A stretch of 64,000 nt of DNA from Onthophagus taurus (GCF_036711975.1 NC_091972.1:26541001-26605000), one strand, 5' to 3'; numbered from the stretch's first letter, positions 10,877 to 22,131 are shown. Made by a program: numbers and translations. Notes: generated by a model not told the origin, from the letters alone.

Positions 10877-11326
10877 GAAATTTCACTTCGTTAACGATTT
10901 CCTCAGCAGCTTTCTGGTACCCACAAAATGGTGTACTTCATTTTGTCTCTCTATGGCTACTGTCAAATTTATTGTGGTAAGATTTAAATTTATTTCAAAA
11001 ACTTTATGAATTAATCTTATATACTTTTAGAATAAAGATTTGATTACTTTCTTAATAATCATAATGTGCTTAACAGCAAAATTTGCACTTCACACTTTTG
11101 GGCAGAGATTTACTACAGCGGTATGAAAACTTTAACTTTTTTTCCACTTTTATTAATTTAATCAAAATAGGCTGCTGGAGTGGGCGATGAAATATATAAC
11201 CTTAATTGGTACGAAGCGGATGTATCAACGCGCAAAAACATTCAAATTTTCCTTCATATAACTCAAAAAGCACTCGCAATCGAGCTACCATTTTTCGGCC
11301 AATTCTCCCATGTTGCATTGGGAATT
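10877..11326 (+). CDS. Odorant receptor (7tm_6), three C-terminal-half exons
   Basis: Three exons with consensus splice sites. Exon 10877-10976 (acceptor TTTTAG, donor GTAAGA) encodes FVNDFLSSFLVPTK and a hydrophobic stretch (SFCLSMATVKFIV, a TM helix). Exon 11031-11120 (donor GTATGA) encodes FLIIIMCLTAKFALHTFGQRFTTA. Exon 11171-11326 (donor GTAAGT) encodes AAGVGDEIYNLNWYEADV and RKNIQIFLHITQKALAI. Phases agree between the second and third exons. G.kltta-AGVGDaiYn.nWYea is the signature of the insect odorant receptor C-terminal region, so the product would be a ligand-gated channel subunit acting with Orco in sensory neuron membranes. The N-terminal exons and the short last exon were not found; the sequence just upstream is transposon. 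It may be a gene broken by repeats or an exon duplication. Confidence 0.75.
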
Positions 11327-12130
11327 GTAAGTTGTAATAATTAATTTTAAAATAATACAATAAAAAATATTATTTAAGGAATACAAGAGAGTTTACATTT
11401 TATATAATTGGATACTAACGATTATGAAATAAAGGTTGATTGTAACGAATTTATGATAAATATTTAGCACCATATGCACCATAGCAGATGTTTATGATTT
11501 CACGCATCAAGGCTTAAGTAGTGTAAGAATGAGAGTTCTAGAGCGGAAATTAATCCTGCCAATCCTGCGGTGACGTCACGCCTCAATGTATTAAGTATAG
11601 GGAGTGGTGCCAATCGAAGTTTGGGGAAAAAAAATAGGTTGGTATTAAAAGTAACTAGAGATCTAGGGATTTTTTAATGAAAATAAACAGAAAAATTTAA
11701 ATAATATGGCGCCACCTAGATTTGAGTGGTGTAAGTAGGAGTGGATAAATAAAACACAAATTTAATAAAAATAAAATTAATGTATTTATTTTAAAACACA
11801 ATTTCTTTTCCTCAAATTTTTTTTAACATCAACCCTAATATATTTAAACATATTAAAGACACTGAACCTCTGATGATCGAAGATGCATCTTTCATCAGTG
11901 TAGTTGTTGTAGGTTGATCTTGTTTTGCGGAGGTTTCTCCCCCTTTCTTAGGATTTTTTACGCGTGCCAATGCGCAGTACGTGCTAAAATTCGTTCACCA
12001 TATGAGCATATCTTATATTCATGTACCTTGGGTTTTACCTGGGTTGACCTGGGTTAAGGAAGAGGGTAACTTCCTTTCGTCTCAGAAATCGAATTGAATA
12101 GAAACAAAAGATGTCTCCGTCTTCTTCCAG
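11327..12130. other. No recognised gene; one perfect hairpin
   Basis: Searched for a last odorant-receptor exon without success. A perfect hairpin lies at 11857-11885 (CTGATGA pairs with TCATCAG around an inner GAAGATGCATC). Confidence 0.5.
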
Positions 12131-12685
12131 TATAGTCTCCGATTTTTCTGGTGGTTTTTATGACCCTCAGAAATAGTAGCAGCAGTAATTATCACCCCGA
12201 AAAAGTACCTGATCGTGATTTATGATAGGCCCTCCTAGTGAACTAAGTCCAGGGACGCACTTCTTTTTTTATTTTATTTCAATTTGAATTATTTAACATT
12301 TCTAACCGGCGATTGTCGTTAATTCAAGATTCTTCATCATTGTCATAATAACAGTTGTCACTTTCCGCGCATTCTAAGCTGTCGTCATCAGAAGAATCAT
12401 CAACACTAATAAAACGATGTACATGTGGCGACACATGCGAATCTTCGACATCTTTCACGTGTTTTATGCACTGCGACCACAATTCGGATGAAATATTATT
12501 ACATTGCTCACGAATTATATTAATATTGTTTTTAAATATTATGTTTTTGTAATTTCCGTTAATGCGGACCTGAACAACTCGCGCCCGAGATTGGGGTTCG
12601 TCAACTACCTGTTTACAACCCCGTCTTTGTCCGTTATATGACTGCAATTAAGTCATAAAAACCACCAGAAAAATCGGAGACTATA
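12131..12685. mobile_element. Deletion-derivative DNA transposon with 32-bp TIRs and TA target
   Basis: Perfect inverted ends: TAGTCTCCGATTTTTCTGG at the left and its complement at the right, extending together through GTGGTTTTTATGAC (12131-12164 and 12652-12685). The outermost TA on each side is taken as the target duplication. The interior is only about 490 bp and carries the C-terminal end of a transposase on the minus strand, so it is an internally deleted copy of a Tc1/mariner-superfamily (IS630-like) element. Confidence 0.85.
12324..12647 (-). pseudogene. Transposase C-terminal fragment (IS630/Tc1-like)
   Basis: A 107-codon frame inside the TIR element. It has ISSELWSQCIKHVKDVED, which resembles the W..C..HV..VE segment near the C-terminus of DDE-superfamily transposases found in insect genomes, then a His-rich and Ser/Asp-rich acidic tail. 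The catalytic domain is not present. The family call is tentative, but location within matching TIRs supports it. Confidence 0.5.
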
Positions 12686-12825
12686 CCAGCGTCATGTCGG
12701 AGCTAACAGCGGACGATTCGCATTAAATCTGAACAGAGCTGTACACTATACGTTAAAATATTATCATAAATATACGACTCTCACATCTTTTCTTTTAAAA
12801 CACCGACGTTTATGAACTAGAGAAG

Positions 12826-13250
12826 ATGAATTTAAGCAAGTTCGGAAAACATTCGTCTAGTATTACGATCGATAAGTTTGGTAAACACGTACACGAACAC
12901 AACATTGCTGATCATTTTAAGAAACGTGAAAACGTACAACGTTATTTTAAACAATCAACAATACTTACGTTTAGCGGAGATGGAACTACGGATACAAAAG
13001 ATAATTATTACATAATTCAAAATTTAGGTTAGGTAAGTAAATATATAAACATTTTCTATATTGGTGAATTAGTGCATCACCGATTTGAAGGAGACGTTGA
13101 AGTGATTATTAACGGGAGTATCTTCGATCCAAATAAAAAGTTAAATGTTCTCTGCTTTGGAGATAAAATAGTTTGCAGACCCACAACGAAGACCACTTTA
13201 CTCAAGAAACCATTTATAGTAGAACTGCTCATTGAAATGTCCAGAAAATG
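12826..13250 (+). pseudogene. Short Polinton-associated ORFs of unknown function
   Basis: Two frames ahead of the integrase. 12826-13032 begins MNLSKFGKHSSS and contains DKFGKHVHEHNIADHFKK; small proteins with a GKH/FGKH start are seen in some Polintons, but I cannot confirm this. 13068-13250 encodes EGDVEVIINGSIFDPNKKLN and ends shortly after the integrase start. No catalytic motif is visible in either. Assigned by position only. Confidence 0.35.
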
Positions 13251-14108
13251 AGCGATATTAAAAGGTCCGTAGTAAACGAGTTGCACGCGTCCGTAAGGAA
13301 AAATTATAAACGCAGACGTGTTATTATTAAAGGTTTACCGGACTTATTTCAAGCTGATTTAGTGGAAATAATACCTTATTCAAAAGCAAATGGTAATTTT
13401 AAGTATATTCTAACAGTTATGATGTGGGCTGTACCACTAAAAAACAAAGCTGACAAAGAGGTTACGCGAGCTATGGAAACAATTCTATCGGAAAAGTGGA
13501 AAAACATACCGAAGAATCTGCAAACGGACAACGGAAAAGAATTTTACAATGAGAATTTTAAGAAGCTCATGTCACGATTTCACATCAATCACTACAGTTC
13601 ATTTTCCAATTTAAAGAGTTCTATTGTTGAACGGTTTAATAGAACAATAAAAGAAAAAATGTGGAAAGAATTTAGTATGTAAGGTAACTATCGTTGGTTG
13701 GAATTGCTTCCCAAATTAATTCTGGATTATAACAACCAAGTAGACAGGACGATAGGAATGAAACCTAGCGAGGTAAATAACAGAAACGCACCGACACTGT
13801 TAAAAACTGTTTATAATTACATAAAAATTGCTGATCCTTATACCAAAAAATTTAATGTCGGTGATCACGTCAGAGTGAGCAAGCATCGACACGCCTTCAC
13901 CAAAAACTATACTCCCAATTGGTCTAACGAAGTGTTTACGATACATTGTGTTCGTCATACTTTTCCGACAACATATCTGCTCAAAGATGCATCCAATGAA
14001 AAAATTATGGGTGGTTTTTATCGTGAAGAATTACAAAAAGTGAAATATCTTGACGTCTACTTGGTGGAAAAAGTGCTACTTGGTGAAAAGGAAATCAAGT
14101 GTTTGTGA
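13248..14108 (+). pseudogene. Polinton (Maverick) retroviral-like integrase
   Basis: DDE integrase of a Polinton virus-like transposon. Seen: LPDLFQADLVEIIPYSKANG with the first catalytic Asp, NLQTDNGKEFYN with the second Asp, and SSIVERFNRTIKEKMWKEFS with the catalytic Glu, then WLELLPKLILDYNNQVDRTIGMKPSEV and a chromodomain-like C-terminus (NVGDHVRVSKHRHAFTK). A run of about seven residues is missing between KYILTV and AVPLKNK, and a TAA at 13680-13682 interrupts the frame. In the family the enzyme inserts element DNA with 6-bp duplications. The partner polymerase lies at 16465-17988; the two are separated by a later transposon. Confidence 0.88.
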
Positions 14109-14140
14109 AATGGTTACGATTATAAAGTATAAAGTATATA

Positions 14141-16361
14141 CAGGTGTCCCGTTAAGCGTACGGAGCGGCTGTATCTCTAGAACGGTAAGGCCTAGAGGTT
14201 CGGGAAAAAAATCCCTATAAGCAAAGTGGGCAAGAGAAAGAGCTGGAAATTATTTTGAAGTTCGTAATTCGACCGCTAGGGGGCGTAACTGCCATAGAGA
14301 AACATGAAATTCCCGCTATCTCAGAAACTTAAACGATGAGCTATAACTTTGACAACATCATTTAATAGCTTGGATAATACCGCATCGCTTTTGTTTTGCG
14401 ATATTTCTCATATCTCTCATAATAAGGGAGGGGGAGGCCAACGCATTTTCAAATGTTTACATTTTAATATCTCCTGGACCATTCAACCGATTTGAATATT
14501 TTTGGTCTTGTTTGAAAGAGCATTTCATGCTGTTTTAAAAGATATTTTTAGTAAGCCCGCTTGGTTTAAAACAAATAAGCTAGGGGGCGTTATCTGCAGC
14601 GGTTACATATTTTAGTGATTTTTGAAAAAAAGTTAAATGGAACGGTACTATTTACTTCACAGACCGTTAATCACCATAAAATTTGCTAAATATTAGTGAA
14701 AACCGCATCTCGATCCGCATCTCGGATCCATTCTCGAATTATAAAAGAAAATGTTAAAAATTCGTATATCTTAATCGGATCAAGTTACCTTAGGAAACAA
14801 ATAAGAGAGAACAAAAATTTTATTATCTAGAACCTTCCTTCACACTTTATCCAAGCTTAGAACTGCTTCAAAACTACTTTTGAGGCGTGTTGAAAAGCCA
14901 ACGGATCAATGAAACATCAACAATGATAATAAAACAAAATAAACCAAAACACTTAGAATAACTTAAATTTTTGGCAAAAATAACTCACTAATGTGCAAAA
15001 TGCCTTCCATAAACTTCGATGCATTTATTTAATCTAGTTTCGACGAAAAAAAAGCGCTGCTTAAGTCTCGGCCCTGGACACGTTTCTACTGGTATTTAGT
15101 GTTTTGTCATATTTTCCCTGGTTATTGGTTTTTTTTGAAAAGTCAGGTCGTTTAGTCTACCCAATAGATAAAGGGGTGAAAGCAATGTGGGTTTTGCTCG
15201 AACCAAGAATGCATATTATGCAAGTTTACATCAGCTTGTGGACAGATGCTTCATTCATCCATAGCATTTGTGATAAAAGATTTGGATTTGCCCAAATAAT
15301 ATTTAAAAGTCAATGGTAATAGTTCAGTCTGTTATCATAATCGGTATCTGTTAAGGCCTGATGTAAAACAACATGGTGAAGATATTATTCTCTTCAGAAC
15401 TCTTGTGGACAATTGTTTTCGGAGTTCCCAGATTATGTGGAATCACATTGCGCACCAATGTGATTTACGAATTCATAGAGATGTCTGAATGGGCTACACG
15501 TTGCCAGTTTTCCGTAATCGCTAAGTCAATCTTAAAAACACTTCTAGAGAAAAATGTCTTTCTTTGTCGTAATTACATTGCACATTTTTGCCATGCAGAG
15601 TTGCATCGTATTCGAAACATTGAAAATAAATTATCATACGCTCTATCATACGCTTCTGCGTTAGTAAATGACATGTTTACAGTTACCATGGTTATGTGAT
15701 TTGTTTTTCTTGATGAGGTAACTGGATCCGATTGATGGCACTCGAGTTTTTAACATTTTCTTCTATAACTCGAGAACGGGTGGCGATATCGAGATGCGGT
15801 TTTCACTAAAATTTAGCAAATTTTAAGGTGACTAAGGGTCTGTGAAGTAAATAGTATCGTTCCATTTAACTTTTCTTCAAAAATCACAAAAATATGTAAT
15901 CGCTGCAGATAACGTCCTCTAGCTCATTTGTTTTAAAGCAGACGGTCTTACTGAAAATATGTTTAAAAAGAGCATAAAATGCTCTTTCAAATAACTCCGA
16001 AAACTTTCAAATCGGTTGAAAGATCTAGGAGATATTAAAATGTAAACATATGAAAACGCATTGGCCTCCCCCTCCCTTATTATGACAGATATGAGAAATA
16101 TCGCAAAACAAAAGCGATGCGGTATTATCCAAGCTATTAAATGATGTTGTCAAAGTTATAGCTCATCGTTTAAGTTTCTGAGATAGCGGGAACTTTATGT
16201 TTCTCAATGGCAGTTACGCCCCCTAGCGGTAGAATTACGAACTTTAAAATAATTTCCAGCTATTTCTCTTGGTCACTTTGCTTATAAGGATTTTTTTCCC
16301 AAACCTATAGGCCTTACCGTTCTAGAGATACAGCCGCTCCGTACGCTTAACGGGACACCTG
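14141..16361. mobile_element. 2.2-kb long-TIR transposon (CAGGTGTCCC ends, TA target) inserted in the Polinton
   Basis: Left arm 14141-14768 and right arm about 15744-16361 are inverted copies (about 620 bp each) starting CAGGTGTCCCGTTAAGCGTA. TA flanks both ends (14139-14140 and 16362-16363). The centre carries a decayed transposase on the minus strand. The same end sequence occurs at 43796-46105, 46135-46672 and 55319-55450. It sits between the Polinton integrase and polymerase and so postdates that element. Confidence 0.9.
15080..15690 (-). pseudogene. Decayed Tc1/mariner-superfamily transposase in the long-TIR element
   Basis: On the minus strand from about 15670: MSFTNAEAYDRAYDN (N-terminus of this transposase family), later IPHNLGTPKTIVHK, and then segments that match the fragment at 61800-62040 (LTDTDYDNRLNYCHWLL-like) and a TDEASF-like catalytic block, all in changing frames with stops. 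Identification comes from the order of blocks and cross-similarity within the window. Confidence 0.6.
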
Positions 16362-16464
16362 TACATATAAAGACCTATATAAAAGTTCACAAGACTTTAT
16401 TAACAATCGAACATTACAAACACATTATTATTATTAATCTTTACAATTTTTTCAAAAATTAAAT

Positions 16465-17988
16465 TCATTTATTCCCATTCCATCTTTTTATCAACCAATG
16501 ACCCCACGCCAAAGTATTACATCCGTTCGGTAATATGTATCGTTTATCATCGCACGATGAAAGAGCAATTTTATTCTTTAATTCGGTATACATAGTATGA
16601 AATTCTGACTTAAAAATGTACATTTTTTTATGAATATATTCATAAACCGAATATTCAACCACACGTTTATAATCGGTCACGCTTAAATGTTTATCTATAA
16701 CATATTTCTTTACTCCTTTAGCCTTTTTTACATTATCATTCAACAAGGTGATGCAGTACGCTTTAGCTCCTGTTCCAACAAATGACGTTATGTACCTGCG
16801 AGGTATATTGGGTATATTCTCTAACGAATAATTGGACGTGTCAAAAAAATCAATATTTTCTTTTTTATATCCTCGTATACATTGGGAGTAGTAATTTCTA
16901 GGATTAGGGAGTCAGTATTGGTGTATAAAAGTGTTATGTTATTTCCATATTTAACTTTTAAGTAATCGTAGAAGAAGCTGTACATTACGGTTTTCGAAAG
17001 CTCTAATATACTGAAACCCACATACAGCGGTTTGCAATAACGAACTTCCGCGACGTTCAATTGAACGGCTATCAAATTATCGCAAAATATTTTTGAAGAT
17101 TTAAAATTTGGTTTAGCTATTAGGGCTTCCACACCCGGTTTCTTATGACGACATTCCCAGTGGGTAACTAGTCTTATATCCACTCGCTTTTCCACATTTT
17201 CCATTGTCTTACCGTATACGATGTTATTCATTGCTTTGTAATGATTTTTTTCAAATTCATTCTTAGCTTTCGCACGTTTATCGAAATTGAAATCGATGTA
17301 GCTCCGCATCTAGTTGGATTGTTTAAATTCTAATACTCTGTAAATCTTCGTTAGTTTCAATCCGAACTTGAGACACTGCTTTAGATTCACGTAATGAATG
17401 ATGTATTTTGTTTTATTTTCCAAATTTGCTATTAACTTTGCATTTTTTGAACCTGGGGGTACAATCCGTTCTGGACAAAATGGTAAATCGTTGTGTTCAT
17501 CATGTATTGCTTCCGGATACTCTAAATCTACCTCGAACACGTAACCCTTTTCGGAATCGTCTTCCGTATTGTAAATATCTAACTTTTGAATCTCTCCATC
17601 TGATAGCCATCGAAATCCTCCCGTCGGTAATTTTCGTCGCATTGCGTGTCCATACAAATTCGTAGCGTCGAGATACAAACAAAATATAAGATGGGTCTTT
17701 GGTTTCATCAAATTCCATCATTAATTTCTTGTTAGCCTTCGCACTGCGTATAGTGCACATACTTAATCCACCGCGAATATCATTTTTAAAGAAGTGTAAC
17801 ATGTCTATGTCCGTTAATAATTCTAATTTTACCCCTGTCGTTCGTAATAACGCATCCCAACCGAAGCCGTAGTACTTCATCGAAATGGTTCGGAAATTCT
17901 CAAACACGTCCGCCAAAAGTAAAACGTCAGACGTTAAATAAATATCGCTATATTCGCCTAAAGTGCTACAGATAAATAAGTTCCACAC
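16465..17988 (-). pseudogene. Polinton protein-primed DNA polymerase B, C-terminal two thirds
   Basis: Blocks in order on the minus strand: exonuclease III-type region (DIYLTSDVLLLADVFENF), GFGWDALLRTTGVKLELLTD and NDIRGGLSM, polymerase motif A (LYLDATNLYGHAM), motif B (NHYKAMNNIVYGKTMEN), motif C (LLYTNTDSLILEI), and the C-terminal block ALSSCDDKRYILPNGCNTLAWGHW. Motif C has Asn where the family has the first catalytic Asp (YTDTDS). A frameshift near 17700, an in-frame TAG at about 17310 and another frameshift near 16850 break it, and the N-terminal exonuclease and terminal-protein regions are missing beyond 17988. The family replicates element DNA by protein priming. Confidence 0.9.
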
Positions 17989-18004
17989 CGTTTGTAGCTT
18001 TTTT

Positions 18005-18461
18005 AAGTTATTATTATTATGTTAGTTAACATTATTGATTAATTAAATTGGCTTTGACTAATGACAGGATAACACTTAAAGAAAATATACTTGCAGCTTT
18101 TTCAAAAATTATATATTTATTTAATTCAAACCTAATAACTTTTTCTGTTTCCATGTTTGCTTAATGACAATTAATTAAATTTCAAATAGAAAAGGCAACA
18201 ACTAATTTTAAACTTTAACGTTATTTTAGTATGCCCGGAATTTCATGAACGAAATTGATTACGTCGGTTAATGTTAGTGATGCAAATTCATGGACAGTTT
18301 GTTAATTTAAAGCTACTGTTATGCTGATGAAGAAATGAAGAAACACTTATCGTAATAAATAATAATATTAATTGTAATGACATTTTGTTTTATTGTCATG
18401 GACTACTCTAAATGAAAAAGATTCGATATTACTTTGAAAAATATGTATAAAAATCTAACAT
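18005..18461. other. 3' flank of the GPCR gene; no other feature
   Basis: AT-rich DNA between the Polinton polymerase end and the GPCR stop codon. A TTTATT (AATAAA on the minus strand) near 18390 could be the GPCR polyadenylation signal. Confidence 0.5.
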
Positions 18462-20694
18462 CTAATTTAAATCTATAGAAGACATTAAAACAGCAGACGA
18501 CGTAGTTTGTTTAGAACTTTCCGTATCCACAGCTTTATATTTGAATTTCTTGCAACAATTCAACCAAAATGTTTTCGCATCTGAGTCAAAAACGATTGCA
18601 AATACAAATATAACAAAGCCTTGTAATGGGGATAAAATCGAAAAAATATAAATAAGTGCTAATTGAAGCGACGGTGTAACAATCACATGCGAAAGAACGC
18701 TAAAAATCCACGTTAATCCAAGCATAAAGAACAACATTACCGACAATTTAATTTGTAAAATTTTTTGTTTGTTATCTCTTGAAATGCTACTAGAAATTTG
18801 AAACATAACCAATGAAAAAATGATGATATTTGCGGTTAGGGTGGAAGCAATAGGGATTATTAAGAAATATCTAAATGCTGCGTCTTTTGGATAACAAAAA
18901 TTAACGTTTCCAGGATTGTAATCGTCGGGAAATACTCCAGCGGAAATACCAACTATTAAAATAGGAATCGAAAAAGCAATTAAAGTGCCTAATAGGAAAT
19001 TCCGAGATCTATTTCTACTGGTTAAAACGATTACGAAATTTTCATATTGCATTCTAGCTATTAACAACATTATAAGAAATTTTACCAGAACTAAATAATG
19101 CATAAAAATACCGAAAATTATGCAACCTAAACCCTCCTTAATTGTTATTACATCGTTCAAGAAAATTAAAATTATTTCTACCGCTATTACACCCGAAATT
19201 TGGATTGTATTAATTCTTCTTGAGTACCATTTTTTTAAAACAAAGCTTGTTATAAATATCATGATTAAGCCGATTAACGAAAAAGTACATAAAATTGTAC
19301 TAATTATTTCTAAAGCTAATTGGTTTGAATTCGATAAACTTTCAATAATTCTATCAGAAACTCCTAACAATACAAACGCTGTTAAATGATTAGTTTTACA
19401 CTCTACAAGATTATCACTTAATCTTATTGTTTCAACACCATCCATTGACCAATTTCCAACTTCATCCTCGTTAAACTCCCAAAACGAACAAACAACTTCA
19501 TCGCGAGCCTCAACAGGTAAATAAAGACTAATCGAATTGTTTAAGATTTCTTTAACACCGAACACTTTTAAATCGACTATTTCACTCACAACATTACCTT
19601 CTAAAAATAGATTATTTGATTTAAAGGTCGTTAATGTGCAAGTATTTAAAAGTTCTATGGGTATTTTTACATCTATCTTGCTGAAATTAACTCTAAAGTA
19701 ATCATTATTATCATTTGATTGTGTTGGGTTAGTAATTTCAACCGCAATGTTTGTTAGATTTAAAGAATACGATGTCTTTTCTTGGGATAAACCGATTACG
19801 AAGTTATCTATAGATTTAATAATCTTATCTGTCGAACCAAAATCCCGGCAAGTTTTTAATACGGAGTGATTCACGTTGAGTAAATTATTTACGACGCTAA
19901 AAAACGGTTCCGTGTATTCTATTTTTGTAGGCCGCTTCGATGTGTTTTCTAAAATATTCGCTGCTATATCAATGTCTAATTCTGTAAATTTTAATTTTTC
20001 AGTTGTGATGTGTGTTGATACCTCGTTTAATTTGTTTGGAGACAATTCGTGTTGGGTGGAATTTAATAACATCGTTAAATTTGATTGGTTGAAGTTGTTG
20101 GTTTTATTACAACGATTATAAGTTTTTGACCATGTCGGAGTATTATTAAATAATTCGCATCTTCTCATAGCGTAGGTGCCATCATCGTTTTTACATGGGT
20201 TTATACAAGGAAAAACAAATTTACTGTTTACATTAGTGCTGCACCATTTTTGAGTTTTTAATCCAGTTGAATCAGTTATATCAGAACAATACTTTATTAC
20301 TTGGTCGTCAGGTGGAACAGTTTTAGGACGTTGAAGAAGTGAGTCAGTAGTTATCTCAGTTGTGTATGAAGAGTACATAGTCTAAAAGACATGAGATTGA
20401 AAAATCAATTTATTAAACACTTTAAAAACTAGCAAATTTCACTCACATTCCATCTAGGCGGTAGTTGGTCTTCATCGGAATCATTAATATGTTGATGCTT
20501 ATATCCACTAGTTGTCGTCTCAGCTTCAGATGAAGTATCGTCTGTTTTCTAAAACAAATGGGGGTTAAAAGCTAATTTAACAAACATTTTGAAAATAAGT
20601 ATAATTTACTCACATAACCACCACAACATTTTAAAAAGATAATTGTCACTAAAACCACATCGAACAGATATTGAAACTTCATTTTACTCCTCAT
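18462..20694 (-). CDS. Adhesion-like G-protein-coupled receptor with GPS motif (three exons)
   Basis: Complete gene of about 700 residues. Exon 1 20614-20694 encodes a start and signal peptide (FQYLFDVVLVTIIFLKCC); exon 2 20447-20548; exon 3 18462-20381. Introns are 65 bp each, with GTGAGT donors and TTTTAG/TTTAG acceptors, all phase 0. Exon 3 holds a Cys-rich hormone-receptor-like region (YCSD...KWCST...PCINPC...RRCEL), many N-glycosylation sites, a GAIN-like region and a GPS (CSFWEFNEDEVGNWS then VECKTNHLTAF; cleavage expected between Leu and Thr, about residue 391). Seven TM helices follow at about residues 415-670, with GLTWIF in TM6 and LQGFVIFVF in TM7, both family B2 marks. Role: plasma-membrane receptor, ligand unknown; closest style is the AGRG6-like group of insects. 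All frames are intact. Confidence 0.9.
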
Positions 20695-21035
20695 CTTAAA
20701 TCAACGACTACACATTTAAAACGATGTGTTGTTGATGCGTGTATAAGGTAAAAATGCGGATTTGTTATAGATAGCAAAACGCTATCGTATATTATCATTT
20801 TTGAAAACAAGGTTTCCGTAAATATTTATTTATTTGTTAACGTTAAAAGTTAGCCAAAATAGTGAATAATAAATAGTGATATTTCATGAACACTTATAAA
20901 TAAAACTGAAAATGGCGTATTGATTTGACTCTTTGTCGCGATCATCTTTGTTGTTCCTGTTGGTTTGAACTTGTTTACTTAAGAGTTTTATTGTATATAA
21001 TAACATGTTTACAATTTTTTTACATGATTGAAATA
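20695..21035. promoter_or_regulatory. Upstream region of the GPCR gene
   Basis: Non-coding DNA 5' of the GPCR start codon (gene reads leftward). No clear TATA box. A short run of TGT/ACA repeats around 20705-20735 is the only structure. The promoter is inferred only from position. Confidence 0.3.
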
Positions 21036-21039
21036 TTAT

Positions 21040-21270
21040 TTCACCCTTTACCCTCCTCCTCCATTTCCACACCCTCGGCTCCTCGGCACAATCAACTCCT
21101 CATTCATCTCTTGCCCTCACCTCCCTCTCCCAAAATCAGCTTCCTGTCTAAACCCCCCAGTATCCACACAAAACCCCTATTCTTCCGCGCCACCACCATC
21201 CCTTTGTCTCCTCACCCACACAACCCTTCTCATCCATCGCTTCCCCTCTCCCAAGATCTGCCCTCGGTCC
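21040..21270. repeat. C-rich pyrimidine-biased low-complexity block
   Basis: A sharp change in base composition: long runs of CCCT, CTCC and CCAC in a genome that is otherwise AT-rich. The frames here are open only because of composition bias and show no recognisable protein. Confidence 0.7.
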
Positions 21271-22066
21271 ATTCAGATGGTAAATGTCAAGGACAGTAGA
21301 ATCTAACAGGACTGCTACATCCATTGACAACCTGCCCGCAAACTACGTCACACCATTTTCCACGCCCAGCTGTTATTATTTTCTATGCGTTTGCTGTTTA
21401 TTTTTAGGGGTTATATTCTAGATGTATTCATATTATTTTTGCAGTTTTATGTTTTTAGACGTATTAATGTCTACCATATAACCCCTAAAAACACAGACAG
21501 TTACCAGGCGTGGAAAATAGTGTAAAGTAGATTGCGGGCAACCAACCCGTAGTGGACTACCAAAATACAATGGATGTAGCAGTCCTGTTAGATTCTACTG
21601 TCCTTGGGTAAATGTGATATTGGAGCACGTTAGAGCTAAAAAACAAAATGTGCCCAAAATGTGATTTGATGACGTTATACGACGTTTTGATCCACGTTTG
21701 ACATTTCTATCACTTTTGGTTCCGATACACTGTCCACCTACATATGATACATTCAGATGGTAAATGTGATATTGGAGTAGGTTAGAGCTAAAAAACAAAA
21801 TGTGCCCAAAATGTGATTTGATGACGTTATACGACGTTTTGAGCCATGTTTGACATTTCTATCACTTTTGGTTCCGATAACTCTGTCCACCTACATATGA
21901 TACATTCAGATGGTAAATGTGATATTGGAGTACGCTAAAGCTAAAAAACAAAATGTGCCAAAAATGTGATTTGGTGACGTTATACGACGTTTTTAGCCAT
22001 GTTTGCAGTTTGTATCACTTTTGGTTCCGATAACTCTGTCGACCTACATATGATACATTCAGATGG
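21271..22066. repeat. Tandem array, period 152-153 bp, interrupted by a MITE
   Basis: Units start with ATTCAGATGGTAAATGT at 21271, 21751, 21904 and 22057. Without the inserted MITE the first unit is 152 bp; the next two are 153 bp. Each unit contains GTGATTTGATGACGTTATAC and a conserved TCACTTTTGGTTCCGATA block. The last unit ends after about 10 bp. Confidence 0.9.
21288..21606. mobile_element. 319-bp hAT-type MITE inside the tandem array
   Basis: Ends are CAAGGACAGTAGAATCTAAC and its reverse complement, with inverted similarity of about 130 bp on each side. Direct duplication GGTAAATGT lies at 21279-21287 and 21607-21615 (8-9 bp, hAT-like). Removing the insert restores a normal 152-bp tandem unit, which confirms the boundaries. 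No coding capacity. Confidence 0.92.
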
Positions 22067-22085
22067 TGTTCGAAGTGAGTTCGAA

Positions 22086-22131
22086 CCAGTTTCTGAAGAA
22101 GGTTGCAACATGGCATCCGAAACGTCAAACC
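22086..22131 (+). ncRNA. Hammerhead-ribozyme-like motif 1
   Basis: Core CTGAAGA (22093-22099) fits CUGANGA, a stem follows (GGTTGC / GCATCC, one mismatch), then CGAAAC and GTC, the canonical cleavage triplet. Stem III is the self-complementary ACGT. Stem I is short (GTTT / AAAC). Known: hammerheads with tiny stem III that work as dimers occur in Penelope-like retroelements and retrozymes. Activity is not shown here. Confidence 0.45.

Noticed and set aside
11857..11885. Hairpin CTGATGA...TCATCAG as a hammerhead
   Set aside because: It has CTGATGA, but no stem II followed by GAAA in the right position; it looks like a simple palindrome.
20925..21330. Overlapping frames on both strands in the C-rich block (Pro/His/Leu-rich and Gly/Trp-rich)
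   Set aside because: Open only because of base bias; no domain, no splice context, unequal codon use.
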